From the NCBI GenBank assembly GCA_007116425.1, contig SKIL01000136.1, positions 1 through 12,119 of the forward strand: a stretch of 12,119 bases of DNA, read 5' to 3'. This document shows, piece after piece, positions 6,029 through 12,119 of the stretch. Both the position numbers and the translations under genes were made by a program. The notes beneath the pieces were generated by a model that was not told the DNA's origin, did no database searches, and worked only from the letters and a program-made list of their open reading frames with translations. The DNA is from Bacteriovoracaceae bacterium. Lineage in GTDB: Bacteria; Bdellovibrionota; Bacteriovoracia; Bacteriovoracales; Bacteriovoracaceae. Every line of letters begins with the position of its first letter. The stretch's first letter is position 1.

Positions 6029-6102
6029 TATATCAACCTACCGTATAAGGATTGAAGGATAACATGGGCACATTCTACATAAGAAAAAGAATAATAAAAA
6101 GA

Positions 6103-9100
6103 TTAATCGTAATCAGAATCATCGATATCAACGAGACATCTTAAGCCGATATCGTCTCCTCGATTGGCGGCCTGAACTCTCGCCATTGGAATAAGAGAAC
6201 TTGGAGTTTCAAGCTGAGCAGTAAAAGGGTGTCCACTCAAGTAGGCCTCTACACCTGAACAAGCAGCTTCATTAATAACTCTCACGACATCAATCGCCGC
6301 AGTTACATTATCTTCAATGTCTACTGTTATAATATTATCAACTGTATTACAGTCCACATCGGACGAAGTGCCCGTGACAGGGCCATTATCAAGAAACTGA
6401 ATAAACCATCTCACACTAGGGTGATACAAAGCCACTTCACCTACTTGAGCAAAATAAGCGTCTACCTCTCCTCTTGGAAGCATTTCAAATGACCAACGTC
6501 CTCCCCCTTGGGAACTTAAATAACTTCCCCCCGTGGCCATCCCTCCCTGGCCATCATCGTCAGTAAAGAGATGATGAGTATTCAATGTGATGCGATCCCC
6601 ATGCAATTGTTGTGTGGTGATACCATTAGAAGGTCCAATACGAAGAAGATCGGGAATGATTGGATCGTCGATAAAATAAAGAGGAAAATTTGCGTTTGCT
6701 GGAAGTCCCAAAGGTGCAATCCACCTGCCAGCAGCAAAACTTTGATCTTGGATCACCCAATTTGTAATAAAACGATTACAACCACCGTCTGCATTCAAAT
6801 CAAAACATGGGCCGTCGGGGCCGACGTTAAAACTCTCTTCTCTAAATCCACCCACTTGAAACTTTAGATAATAACTGGTCAAAACACTTAAAGAGGGCGA
6901 AGAATACTGGTGCAAGAGGAGGGGATCAGCTGGTGCGGCGTCGAACTCTGAGTCACATGTCGAAAGCCCCATCGACTGTCCATCTAAAAGAGGATCTCCT
7001 GCAAAAGAATCATAACCAAGAGTGACTCCACGACACTGTATACGATCAGTCGTCCACTCGGCAACATTACCAACCACATCCTGTATCCCAAAACGATTTT
7101 GGCAACTCTTTGTTTGCTCGGAACCAGTAATAACAGAACGAATCCCAGAGTCGGCCGTCCCACTCATCGTAAAAGCGTTTCCACTCACAACTGTTTCAGA
7201 ATTGGTAAACAAATGTTCGAGTCCATCAGCATTTGAGGAGTTACACTTTGATGTAGAATTCAATGAGAGCCCCATTTGCAAATCGTTAATTTCATTTTCA
7301 GAAAGGGTGTTTCTATCCCAATGACTATAGGCCATTTGATCCATTCGATTAGGTAACCTGCTGTTAAAAGTTAGCACACCAAAACCTAAACCCACAATTT
7401 GTTCAAGATCATTATGGTCGAGACGACAGTATTCCTGGGCCGTTTCTTGATTAATATTCACAAGCGCCGGAACCCTAGAACGGCGATGTTGATAGTTATC
7501 TAAAAGATCAGGTTGAATAAGATCAGTCACACGATAGATAGCATTTTGCATATCAACCCAATTAATTCCCGTATGAATATAACAGACCCCTGTCGACATA
7601 TTATAAAAAACGGCCCGGTCTCCTGGCACTGTAGGCAAAACTCCAGCATCGTTAGGATTTTGAGTTCCAACACAAGAACCAGATGAAGTCGTACAAGCAG
7701 GAGAACGAGAATAATTACATCCGGCCTCGAATCGATCGACAATGAGATCTTTTCCATAATCAAAAAAACCATCAGCATTGGCACCGGGGCCGACATAGGA
7801 GCATGAATAGTTCCCAGGCTTACCAGGTCCTTCTTCACGAGAGATACTTCGACCTAAGTATTCACAGGTGGCCTTATTGACCATCCACCTATGCACAAAA
7901 GCAGTATTTTGTGGTGGAACCATCACTCGAACAATTGAATCATACTCCTGAGTAGAAGTTGGAATATTATTAATTATTGGACGAACTTCATAGTGATAAA
8001 CCGTTCTTGGAACAGGTGCGATAATCGAGTTTATAGCATTATCTGTATAGGTACGAATATTTGTCGGAATAGGTTCTCGGTTGATTGGAAAGCGATAATC
8101 AAAATTGCTATCAGTGGCCACTTTTCGATAAACATTATATCCTGAAATGGCCCCAGGACCCAAGACTCCAAAACTCTCCCATGAAAGAGTCGTCTCTCCA
8201 GTTCCTTTATATTCATCCCAGACATATCCGGGAATGCTAAAGTCAAAAGCAGAGCGATAACATTTGTTTTCAGCATAATCATAAAAATATAAATTATCTT
8301 GCGTTAGGTCTCCCGTATTAAGTGGCAAATTATCTCCAAGACAACTTACTCCCTGATCACAAACTGTAGGGTTGTAGGCAGCTGGGGAAATATTGCAATA
8401 AGTAGAGAACTCGATCCATTGATCACTTCCATCAACATCACCATAGCGAAAGCAAGTTTCAGTTGCGGAGTTAAAATAGATGGCACCAGATCCTAAAGCG
8501 GTAGCGTAACCTTGTGGGTTTACACTTCCCTTACAGTCTTGGCGACTCCCATTGATTTCACATTGGGCCTGAGAAAAGCTGCAAACTCTAGGAGCGTGAA
8601 TTCTTTCGTTTCCTCCCGCCTGATCAGTGACCGTCGGACCGGTGGCCCGAATATTTCTCCAGCCATTATGACTGGCGGCGACACCGTTAATTTTTACGTT
8701 AAAGGAAGTTTGGACTTGAATGCCCTCTTGATTTTCAAGCGTAAAATTAATCGTTGTCTCCCCAACTCCATCTTCTCCATCGCTAGAGATGAGACTAATC
8801 TCTAATTCACCTAAACTGGCCCCACTACCCGAAACGGAAAAAGTTGCTCCTTCCCCAACCGAAGAACCATTGTAGGAAAAAGATATCTGCTCTTCTGGAA
8901 CGAGCACAGTATTAGAGCTTGAGAAGTCGATAAGTGTGAGATCACCTCCCAAGCTTCCAGACTCAAGAATAATATGTTTAAAATCTAGTTCGTTTCTCTC
9001 ATTTGTTTCAATACTAAAAATATTTGAATCTATAATCTCCCATACAGGGGAAGAGTTTAAATTACTTTTGTAACAAACATTCGCATCGTGATCAAAATAT

Positions 9101-11853
9101 ACTAAGCCACTACTCAAAGGTGTCACTGCGTACTCTGGAGGATTTGGACCTCGACACCCGGTAATTCCACACTCTGGAGCAGCATCAAATGAAGAATACT
9201 GGCAAACTAATGGTTCATTGGGTGTATCTGTTACAAATATATTCACTCGACCTGGAAAGGGTGATACCACATTGCCAAATGAATCTAAAATTTCATACTC
9301 AAAATAATCCAAACCATTATGATCTGGGCCATCTCCAAGTAGTAAAAAAACAGGATCCAAAGAAAAGTCTGGGACTGAGGCCAAGACTACCGGGGCACCA
9401 GTTGTTCCAACCTCAAGCAACTGATGAGCATAAGGATGATCGAGAACGGCTTGAACAATATCTGCACTTGTCGAATCGGGGCCAACATAAAACTTAAACT
9501 CAAGATTTCCCAAACTCGGTGTTTCGTAATCGACCTTTATATACTCGTTCCCTTGATCAATATTATGACCAAGGTGAAAAGAAAAAGACAGGTGTTCGGA
9601 TTGATCTCCCCTTTGCCTGGCCGTAAAGTTAAGTTCTGCCCATGGAACACTTCGTGTCGCATATCTCTCATCAGGATCAGGATCTCCACTATTGTCATTT
9701 CCACTTCGAGGTGTGTAGTGACAATTCAACGAGGGATTAAAAGAAAGATCACCAGAAATACATTGAGAAAAAAGTCCTTTGAAATCTGGATTATCAGGAT
9801 CTGTAATAAAACTTGAGTCCACAACTCTATAAGTGTATCCTCCAAGACCTCCACCAAAATTAAATGCGGCCGGGGTCATTGGTTCGAGATCATAGGTAAG
9901 AGGGAAAGCATTAAGACTTTCCTCTGGATCTTGCCCAGTCGAAGAGTCTCTTGCATCAAAAAAGAACGGAAGAGGTGGACGAGCTGCGGAATTAATTACT
10001 CCTGTTACTGTATGGGACCCACCGATAAAACCAATATAATCTCCAGGAAGATTGATGATATTGCCATCTTGATCAAACTGATCAGTAAAGACATTATATT
10101 GAAAAGAAAAACTTCCAGCAGAACCACTTTGCGGTATGACCTTTACACCACACTGTCCAGGCCCAAGTTCCGGTATAGTAGTAGAATCCATCAATTCGCA
10201 CACACAAGGAGTTGTCATAATAACTTGAGCAGCTGAACCAAACGAGACATCACATTCTCGACCGGTACCAACTTGTTGAACTTTTTCATAACCAAGAACA
10301 ATAAGAGCTTCTTGATCTTCAATAAGTGAATCTGAGAGGAGATCTAAAGTTGGATATGGAGGATTATCAGTAAATTCAATCCCAATGGCCACATGACCAT
10401 TTACAACGCTTTTCCCCTGGGCACCTGTCACACTATACTGAAACTGATCAAAGCTTTGAGTACCTCCAGATAAGGAAAGAGTCCAATCAATCGGGGCTAA
10501 TCCTAAACTTGGAATTGTTGGCGGAACAATGGATGCAGTCAAAAACTGAGATACTTCAGGGTGGTTATTAAGTGCATTCAAAAGATCTCCGACTGTCGTG
10601 GGTGAATAAGAATTACCTCCGGCAATTTCATCTGTAAAATCAACCCACACATCAACCTTAAATCCATCAACTCGAATAACCACATTATCCTCACCACCAC
10701 TGCCATTAATGTTTCCTGTTCGAATTATAGGATTTTCGTAAATATTTACCTCAATTTGATTTCCCCACTCTCCAGCTGAATTTGCCTCAAGTCGAAAAAA
10801 AGTTCCAACTTGGACAGAAGCTCTATCTCCAAAATCTCCATATGCATTTCCATCATGAGGACGATAGTCGCAAAAACGATCTGAAGGCGAAGATCCATTA
10901 AGGCCCATACAATTGAGTAGTTGTCCATTGACAGGGGCAACTTCTAGATCATAAGTCCAAAATAAACTCTCATCCAGCCCATCTGGAAGAGGTATTTCGA
11001 AAGAATAAGTCTCGGGAGTATTAGTTGGAGATTCTTGCCAAGTACTAGGAACATTAAACGAAGCAGGATAAGGCGGATAGTTTACATGTTGAACAATGAC
11101 ATCTACTGACTTGGGAGACGAAATTCCAACACTATCTTGTATCGTGTAACTAAAACCACCAGTTCCAGAAAATAAATAATCTGCATCGTAAACCGCCCGA
11201 CAAACTGCTCCAGAACAAGAGCAACGACTTGCAACTCTAGAGGCCATAGCGTCCAACTCGTCTGCGGCAGCAATTGCGACAAGGCCTAGAGTTCGAGACG
11301 TAGAAGTTAAATCATCTTGAAGAATTTCTCCTACATTTCTCACTTCTCTAGCAGTAGAGCGCATCGACTCTGCAAGTGAAATTGTGTTGCGAGCGGCATA
11401 GGTATTTCGCATTTCATTTTCGGCCTCACCTAGAGCTATCACCACATCAGCAATAAGCACAGGATCAACTGCGGCGTTGCGCGCATTTAAGGCCGCCTCA
11501 TAGGCCTGCATGGCCTGGTCTGGCCCCAGATAATATTCAGGTGCGCGAATAGAAAAGCGGTTACTTGTTGGAGACTCCATACTAACCTGACATGACTCAG
11601 CGGACTTCTCTTCGTAGTCAATATACTCAATGACAAACTCTTCTGGCGCTTGTCCGCGAGTAAAAACAAGTGAACTCAATATAGGTTTTGGAGCACCTCT
11701 GACATTGACACATTTGCGGGTAACGGTGTTAAAAGTCTGGCCTGGAGCACACTCTGCTCTACTTGGAGCATCCTCTCCAATACAACCCCCGACCATCAAA
11801 ACAATTGTCAAAATAAAAGGCCATGGAAAATATTTTACAAAAGGCGACTTCAT
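6103..11853 (-). CDS. Giant multidomain lipoprotein with FN3 and FGE-sulfatase-like domains
   Basis: This 1916-residue protein has a lipoprotein signal peptide with a hydrophobic core at about 11-22 and lipobox VGGC. The lipidated residue would be Cys24. Aspartate is absent at +2, so outer-membrane anchoring is likely (inferred). In order it holds a small C..C segment (35-48); an Ig-like domain split by a helical insert (57-256); a beta domain with module A (363-441); a second Ig-like domain (498-620); a further beta region with module B (752-818); Cys module 1 (884-938); a cadherin-like beta domain (about 945-1060); Cys modules 2 and 3; an FN3-like domain (1216-1311); and a C-terminal FGE-sulfatase/SUMF1-like domain (1364-1910) holding Cys module 4 and module C. 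The FGE signature is NRFGIQDVVGNVAEW (1586-1600). The FGE active-site Cys pair is not recognisable, so a structural or binding role is more likely than catalysis. The ribosome-binding site is weak. Confidence 0.9.
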   Translation of the reverse strand: MKSPFVKYFPWPFILTIVLMVGGCIGEDAPSRAECAPGQTFNTVTRKCVNVRGAPKPILSSLVFTRGQAPEEFVIEYIDYEEKSAESCQVSMESPTSNRFSIRAPEYYLGPDQAMQAYEAALNARNAAVDPVLIADVVIALGEAENEMRNTYAARNTISLAESMRSTAREVRNVGEILQDDLTSTSRTLGLVAIAAADELDAMASRVASRCSCSGAVCRAVYDADYLFSGTGGFSYTIQDSVGISSPKSVDVIVQHVNYPPYPASFNVPSTWQESPTNTPETYSFEIPLPDGLDESLFWTYDLEVAPVNGQLLNCMGLNGSSPSDRFCDYRPHDGNAYGDFGDRASVQVGTFFRLEANSAGEWGNQIEVNIYENPIIRTGNINGSGGEDNVVIRVDGFKVDVWVDFTDEIAGGNSYSPTTVGDLLNALNNHPEVSQFLTASIVPPTIPSLGLAPIDWTLSLSGGTQSFDQFQYSVTGAQGKSVVNGHVAIGIEFTDNPPYPTLDLLSDSLIEDQEALIVLGYEKVQQVGTGRECDVSFGSAAQVIMTTPCVCELMDSTTIPELGPGQCGVKVIPQSGSAGSFSFQYNVFTDQFDQDGNIINLPGDYIGFIGGSHTVTGVINSAARPPLPFFFDARDSSTGQDPEESLNAFPLTYDLEPMTPAAFNFGGGLGGYTYRVVDSSFITDPDNPDFKGLFSQCISGDLSFNPSLNCHYTPRSGNDNSGDPDPDERYATRSVPWAELNFTARQRGDQSEHLSFSFHLGHNIDQGNEYIKVDYETPSLGNLEFKFYVGPDSTSADIVQAVLDHPYAHQLLEVGTTGAPVVLASVPDFSLDPVFLLLGDGPDHNGLDYFEYEILDSFGNVVSPFPGRVNIFVTDTPNEPLVCQYSSFDAAPECGITGCRGPNPPEYAVTPLSSGLVYFDHDANVCYKSNLNSSPVWEIIDSNIFSIETNERNELDFKHIILESGSLGGDLTLIDFSSSNTVLVPEEQISFSYNGSSVGEGATFSVSGSGASLGELEISLISSDGEDGVGETTINFTLENQEGIQVQTSFNVKINGVAASHNGWRNIRATGPTVTDQAGGNERIHAPRVCSFSQAQCEINGSRQDCKGSVNPQGYATALGSGAIYFNSATETCFRYGDVDGSDQWIEFSTYCNISPAAYNPTVCDQGVSCLGDNLPLNTGDLTQDNLYFYDYAENKCYRSAFDFSIPGYVWDEYKGTGETTLSWESFGVLGPGAISGYNVYRKVATDSNFDYRFPINREPIPTNIRTYTDNAINSIIAPVPRTVYHYEVRPIINNIPTSTQEYDSIVRVMVPPQNTAFVHRWMVNKATCEYLGRSISREEGPGKPGNYSCSYVGPGANADGFFDYGKDLIVDRFEAGCNYSRSPACTTSSGSCVGTQNPNDAGVLPTVPGDRAVFYNMSTGVCYIHTGINWVDMQNAIYRVTDLIQPDLLDNYQHRRSRVPALVNINQETAQEYCRLDHNDLEQIVGLGFGVLTFNSRLPNRMDQMAYSHWDRNTLSENEINDLQMGLSLNSTSKCNSSNADGLEHLFTNSETVVSGNAFTMSGTADSGIRSVITGSEQTKSCQNRFGIQDVVGNVAEWTTDRIQCRGVTLGYDSFAGDPLLDGQSMGLSTCDSEFDAAPADPLLLHQYSSPSLSVLTSYYLKFQVGGFREESFNVGPDGPCFDLNADGGCNRFITNWVIQDQSFAAGRWIAPLGLPANANFPLYFIDDPIIPDLLRIGPSNGITTQQLHGDRITLNTHHLFTDDDGQGGMATGGSYLSSQGGGRWSFEMLPRGEVDAYFAQVGEVALYHPSVRWFIQFLDNGPVTGTSSDVDCNTVDNIITVDIEDNVTAAIDVVRVINEAACSGVEAYLSGHPFTAQLETPSSLIPMARVQAANRGDDIGLRCLVDIDDSDYD
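6196..6342 (-). repeat. Module C (shortened, nested in the FGE-like domain)
   Basis: Residues 1838-1886. VDNIITVDIEDNVTAAIDVV (1838-1857), then a helix ending VEAYLSGHPFTAQL (1868-1881). It keeps the helix and His-Pro of modules A and B but is shorter. It sits between the GGSY motif (1775-1778) and the terminal DIGLRCLVD strand (1901-1909) of the FGE-like domain. Confidence 0.45.
7558..7719 (-). repeat. Four-Cys module 4 (inside the FGE-like domain)
   Basis: Residues 1379-1432. Cys1379, Cys1387, Cys1394 and Cys1424, with CNYS, CVGTQNP (1394-1400), RAVFYNMSTGVCYIHTG (1413-1429) and Trp1432. Spacing between the third and fourth Cys is 30. It lies between DLIVDRFEAG, the likely first strand of the FGE-like domain, and VPALVNINQETAQEYC. 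Confidence 0.75.
7921..8208 (-). other. Fibronectin type III-like domain
   Basis: Residues 1216-1311. TTLSWESFG (1221-1229), ISGYNVYRKVATDSNF (1236-1251), YTDNAI and VYHYEVRPIINN (1285-1296) follow the FN3 order of 'L.W....', 'GY.VYR' and 'Y.Y.V.A.N'. The domain sits between Cys module 3 and the FGE-like domain. Confidence 0.75.
8215..8397 (-). repeat. Four-Cys module 3
   Basis: Residues 1153-1213. Cys1153, Cys1165, Cys1171 and Cys1198, with CNIS, CLGDN (1171-1175), NLYFYDYAENKCYR (1187-1200) and Trp1212. Spacing between the third and fourth Cys is 27. It follows module 2 almost directly and runs into the FN3-like domain. Confidence 0.8.
8413..8583 (-). repeat. Four-Cys module 2
   Basis: Residues 1091-1147. 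Cys1091, Cys1098, Cys1107 and Cys1134, with CSFS, CKGSVNP (1107-1113), GAIYFNSATETCFRYG (1123-1138) and Trp1146. Spacing between the third and fourth Cys is 27. Confidence 0.8.
9034..9204 (-). repeat. Four-Cys module 1
   Basis: Residues 884-940. Cys884, Cys895, Cys900 and Cys927, with CRGPNP (900-905), GLVYFDHDANVCYK (916-929) and Trp938. The third and fourth Cys are 27 residues apart, as in modules 2 and 3. Confidence 0.8.
9400..9600 (-). repeat. Module B (strand-helix 'VLDHP' module)
   Basis: Residues 752-818. Strands HLSFSFHLG (754-762), EYIKVDYET (770-778) and NLEFKFYVG (783-791) lead into the helix STSADIVQAVLDHPYAHQLL (794-813). The order, and the His-Pro in the helix, match module A. 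Confidence 0.55.
9994..10362 (-). other. Ig-like domain 2 of the lipoprotein
   Basis: Residues 498-620 carry ALIVLGYEKV (516-525), ECDVSFGSAAQVIMTTPCVC (533-552), QCGVKVIPQSGSAGSFSFQY (567-586) and end in HTVTGVIN. This is the uninterrupted counterpart of domain 1, with the same four Cys positions. The loop between C-x-C and C-x-V is about 15 residues long instead of being very short. Confidence 0.6.
10531..10767 (-). repeat. Module A (strand-helix 'ALNNHP' module)
   Basis: Residues 363-441. Beta strands NQIEVNIYE (365-373), NVVIRVDGFKVDVWVDF (390-406) and a helix TTVGDLLNALNNHPEVSQFL (419-438). The pattern resembles the 'GN.I.V ... V.V ... ....AIN..P....L..A' repeats seen in surface and phage-tail proteins. 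Related copies are modules B and C. Confidence 0.55.
11086..11685 (-). other. Ig-like domain 1 of the lipoprotein, interrupted
   Basis: Residues 57-256 begin with beta strands up to SCQVSMESP (87-95) and resume at SRCSCSGAVCRAVYDADYLF (209-228), then TGGFSYTIQDSVG (231-243). The Cys pattern C-x-V ... C-x-C ... C-x-V matches Ig-like domain 2 (498-620). About 105 residues of helix-forming sequence separate the two halves here. Confidence 0.6.
11230..11544 (-). other. Ala-rich helical insertion in Ig-like domain 1
   Basis: Residues 104-208 are rich in Ala, Glu, Arg, Leu and Met. They include AMQAYEAALNARNAAVDPVL (114-133), VVIALGEAENEMRNTYAARN (137-156) and AIAAADELDAMASRVASR (193-210). They contain no Cys and few beta-forming runs, unlike the rest of the protein. 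The segment probably forms a helical bundle or coiled-coil hairpin projecting from the domain. Confidence 0.6.
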
Positions 11854-11917
11854 TTCTATTTAAGGCACTCCAATTCGAAATTACTCTTCTCTCTCCATCT
11901 CTCTTATCGTTAGTTAC

Positions 11918-11958
11918 CTGCTGGCCCTTTAATCAAATTTCAAGTAGTTGACCAGCAG
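11918..11958. repeat. 7-bp perfect inverted repeat
   Basis: CTGCTGG (11918-11924) and CCAGCAG (11952-11958) can pair across 27 bases. It lies upstream of the giant lipoprotein gene and of the short plus-strand ORF. It could be a regulatory hairpin or a split operator, but seven base pairs can also arise by chance. Confidence 0.35.
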
Positions 11959-12053
11959 TCTCACCTACTATCCGAACTATTTTCTCAGGGAAACGCTCGC
12001 ATCCACATAAGATCGATCAAAGTTGAACAAAATCAAAACCTTAGGCAGGAAAA

Positions 12054-12110
12054 ATGAGAAAAACTAAGACACAAGATATTTTAAAAATGCCCAAAATATA
12101 CGGCATCTAA
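12054..12110 (+). other. Short plus-strand ORF of 18 codons with a Shine-Dalgarno
   Basis: ATG at 12054 follows TTAGGCAGGAAAA, a good Shine-Dalgarno with slightly short spacing. The ORF reads MRKTKTQDILKMPKIYGI and ends at TAA 12108-12110, followed at once by ATG ACC TAG. The composition resembles the start of a real protein, but it stops after 18 codons. It could be a leader peptide for a gene beyond the right edge, a broken gene start, or chance. Confidence 0.3.
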
Positions 12111-12119
12111 ATGACCTAG

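Larger units (their letters stand above)
6124..7764 (-). other. FGE-sulfatase/SUMF1-like (C-type-lectin fold) domain with insertions
   Basis: Residues 1364-1910 contain the family landmarks in order: DLIVDRFEAG (1369-1378), PALVNINQETAQEYCR (1462-1477), SRLPNRMDQMAYSHW (1498-1512), NRFGIQDVVGNVAEW (1586-1600), ATGGSYLS (1773-1780) and DIGLRCLVD (1901-1909). The span is far longer than a plain FGE domain. Cys module 4, about 170 residues between VAEW and GGSY, and module C are inserted. The catalytic Cys pair of true formylglycine-generating enzymes is not evident. Confidence 0.7.
11854..12119. other. Upstream region of the giant lipoprotein gene
   Basis: These 266 bases hold no convincing gene. 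On the lipoprotein strand there is a purine-rich stretch (complement of 11885-11907) and a GGAG 14 bases before the ATG, too far for a normal ribosome-binding site. TTGATT occurs at 11931-11936 but without a good -10 at the right distance. An inverted repeat (11918-11958) and a short plus-strand ORF (12054-12110) are listed separately. Confidence 0.6.

Noticed and set aside
6096..6114. Possible terminator after the lipoprotein gene (GATTA-CGAT-TAATC then TTTTT)
   Set aside because: The stem is only five A/T-rich pairs and overlaps the stop codon, too weak to call.
6103..7764. Diversity-generating retroelement target at the C-type-lectin-like C-terminus
   Set aside because: FGE/lectin-fold C-termini can be such targets, but no reverse transcriptase, no template repeat and no repeated variable region are in the window.
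7527..7838. Minus-strand ORF of 103 codons inside the lipoprotein gene
   Set aside because: It overlaps Cys module 4 and the start of the FGE-like domain in another frame, and its hydrophobic residues follow from reading the Asp/Asn-rich codons out of frame.
9424..9816. Plus-strand ORF of 130 codons opposite the lipoprotein gene
   Set aside because: It is the reverse complement of a well-supported coding region. Its protein has no recognisable domain and a composition typical of a shadow frame.

Overview
This window looks like chromosomal DNA of a Gram-negative, fairly AT-rich bacterium. Two things point to a Bdellovibrio/Bacteriovorax-type organism (Bdellovibrionota): the gene order queA-tgt-yajC-(tatA)-secD, and a giant lipoprotein built from cysteine-bearing Ig-like domains, a fibronectin III domain and a C-terminal FGE-sulfatase/SUMF1-like domain. 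This placement rests on recognising gene and protein styles. It was not tested by any search. I saw no rRNA, tRNA, CRISPR array, transposase or integrase.

Layout. (1) 1-3914, minus strand: queA, tgt, yajC, tatA and the first 292 codons of secD, which runs off the left edge. queA and tgt make queuosine in tRNA. yajC and secD belong to the Sec accessory complex, and tatA to the Tat exporter, so this is a mixed tRNA-modification and protein-export operon. secD also has its own promoter-like sequence. (2) 3972-4478, plus strand: a small secreted, Gln/Asn/Ser/Arg-rich protein whose only well-placed start is ATT. It converges on a small minus-strand gene, and the two share one CTAG as stop codons. 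(3) 4475-6028, minus strand: an orphan ParA/MinD-type ATPase followed by two small proteins of unknown function, each with its own promoter-like sequence. The ParA frame is closed by a TGA just before a run of 16 A. In the same frame after that run, the missing ParA C-terminus is still readable. (4) 6103-11853, minus strand: a 1916-residue lipoprotein with repeated and nested modules. (5) 11854-12119: a probable divergent intergenic region with an inverted repeat and an 18-codon ORF of unclear status.

Points most worth following up: the interrupted ParA C-terminus at the A16 tract; a Tgt that keeps its catalytic aspartates but has lost the three zinc-binding cysteines; the ATT start; and the lipoprotein, which contains a four-copy, four-cysteine module that I cannot assign to a known family and in which one domain is inserted into another several times.
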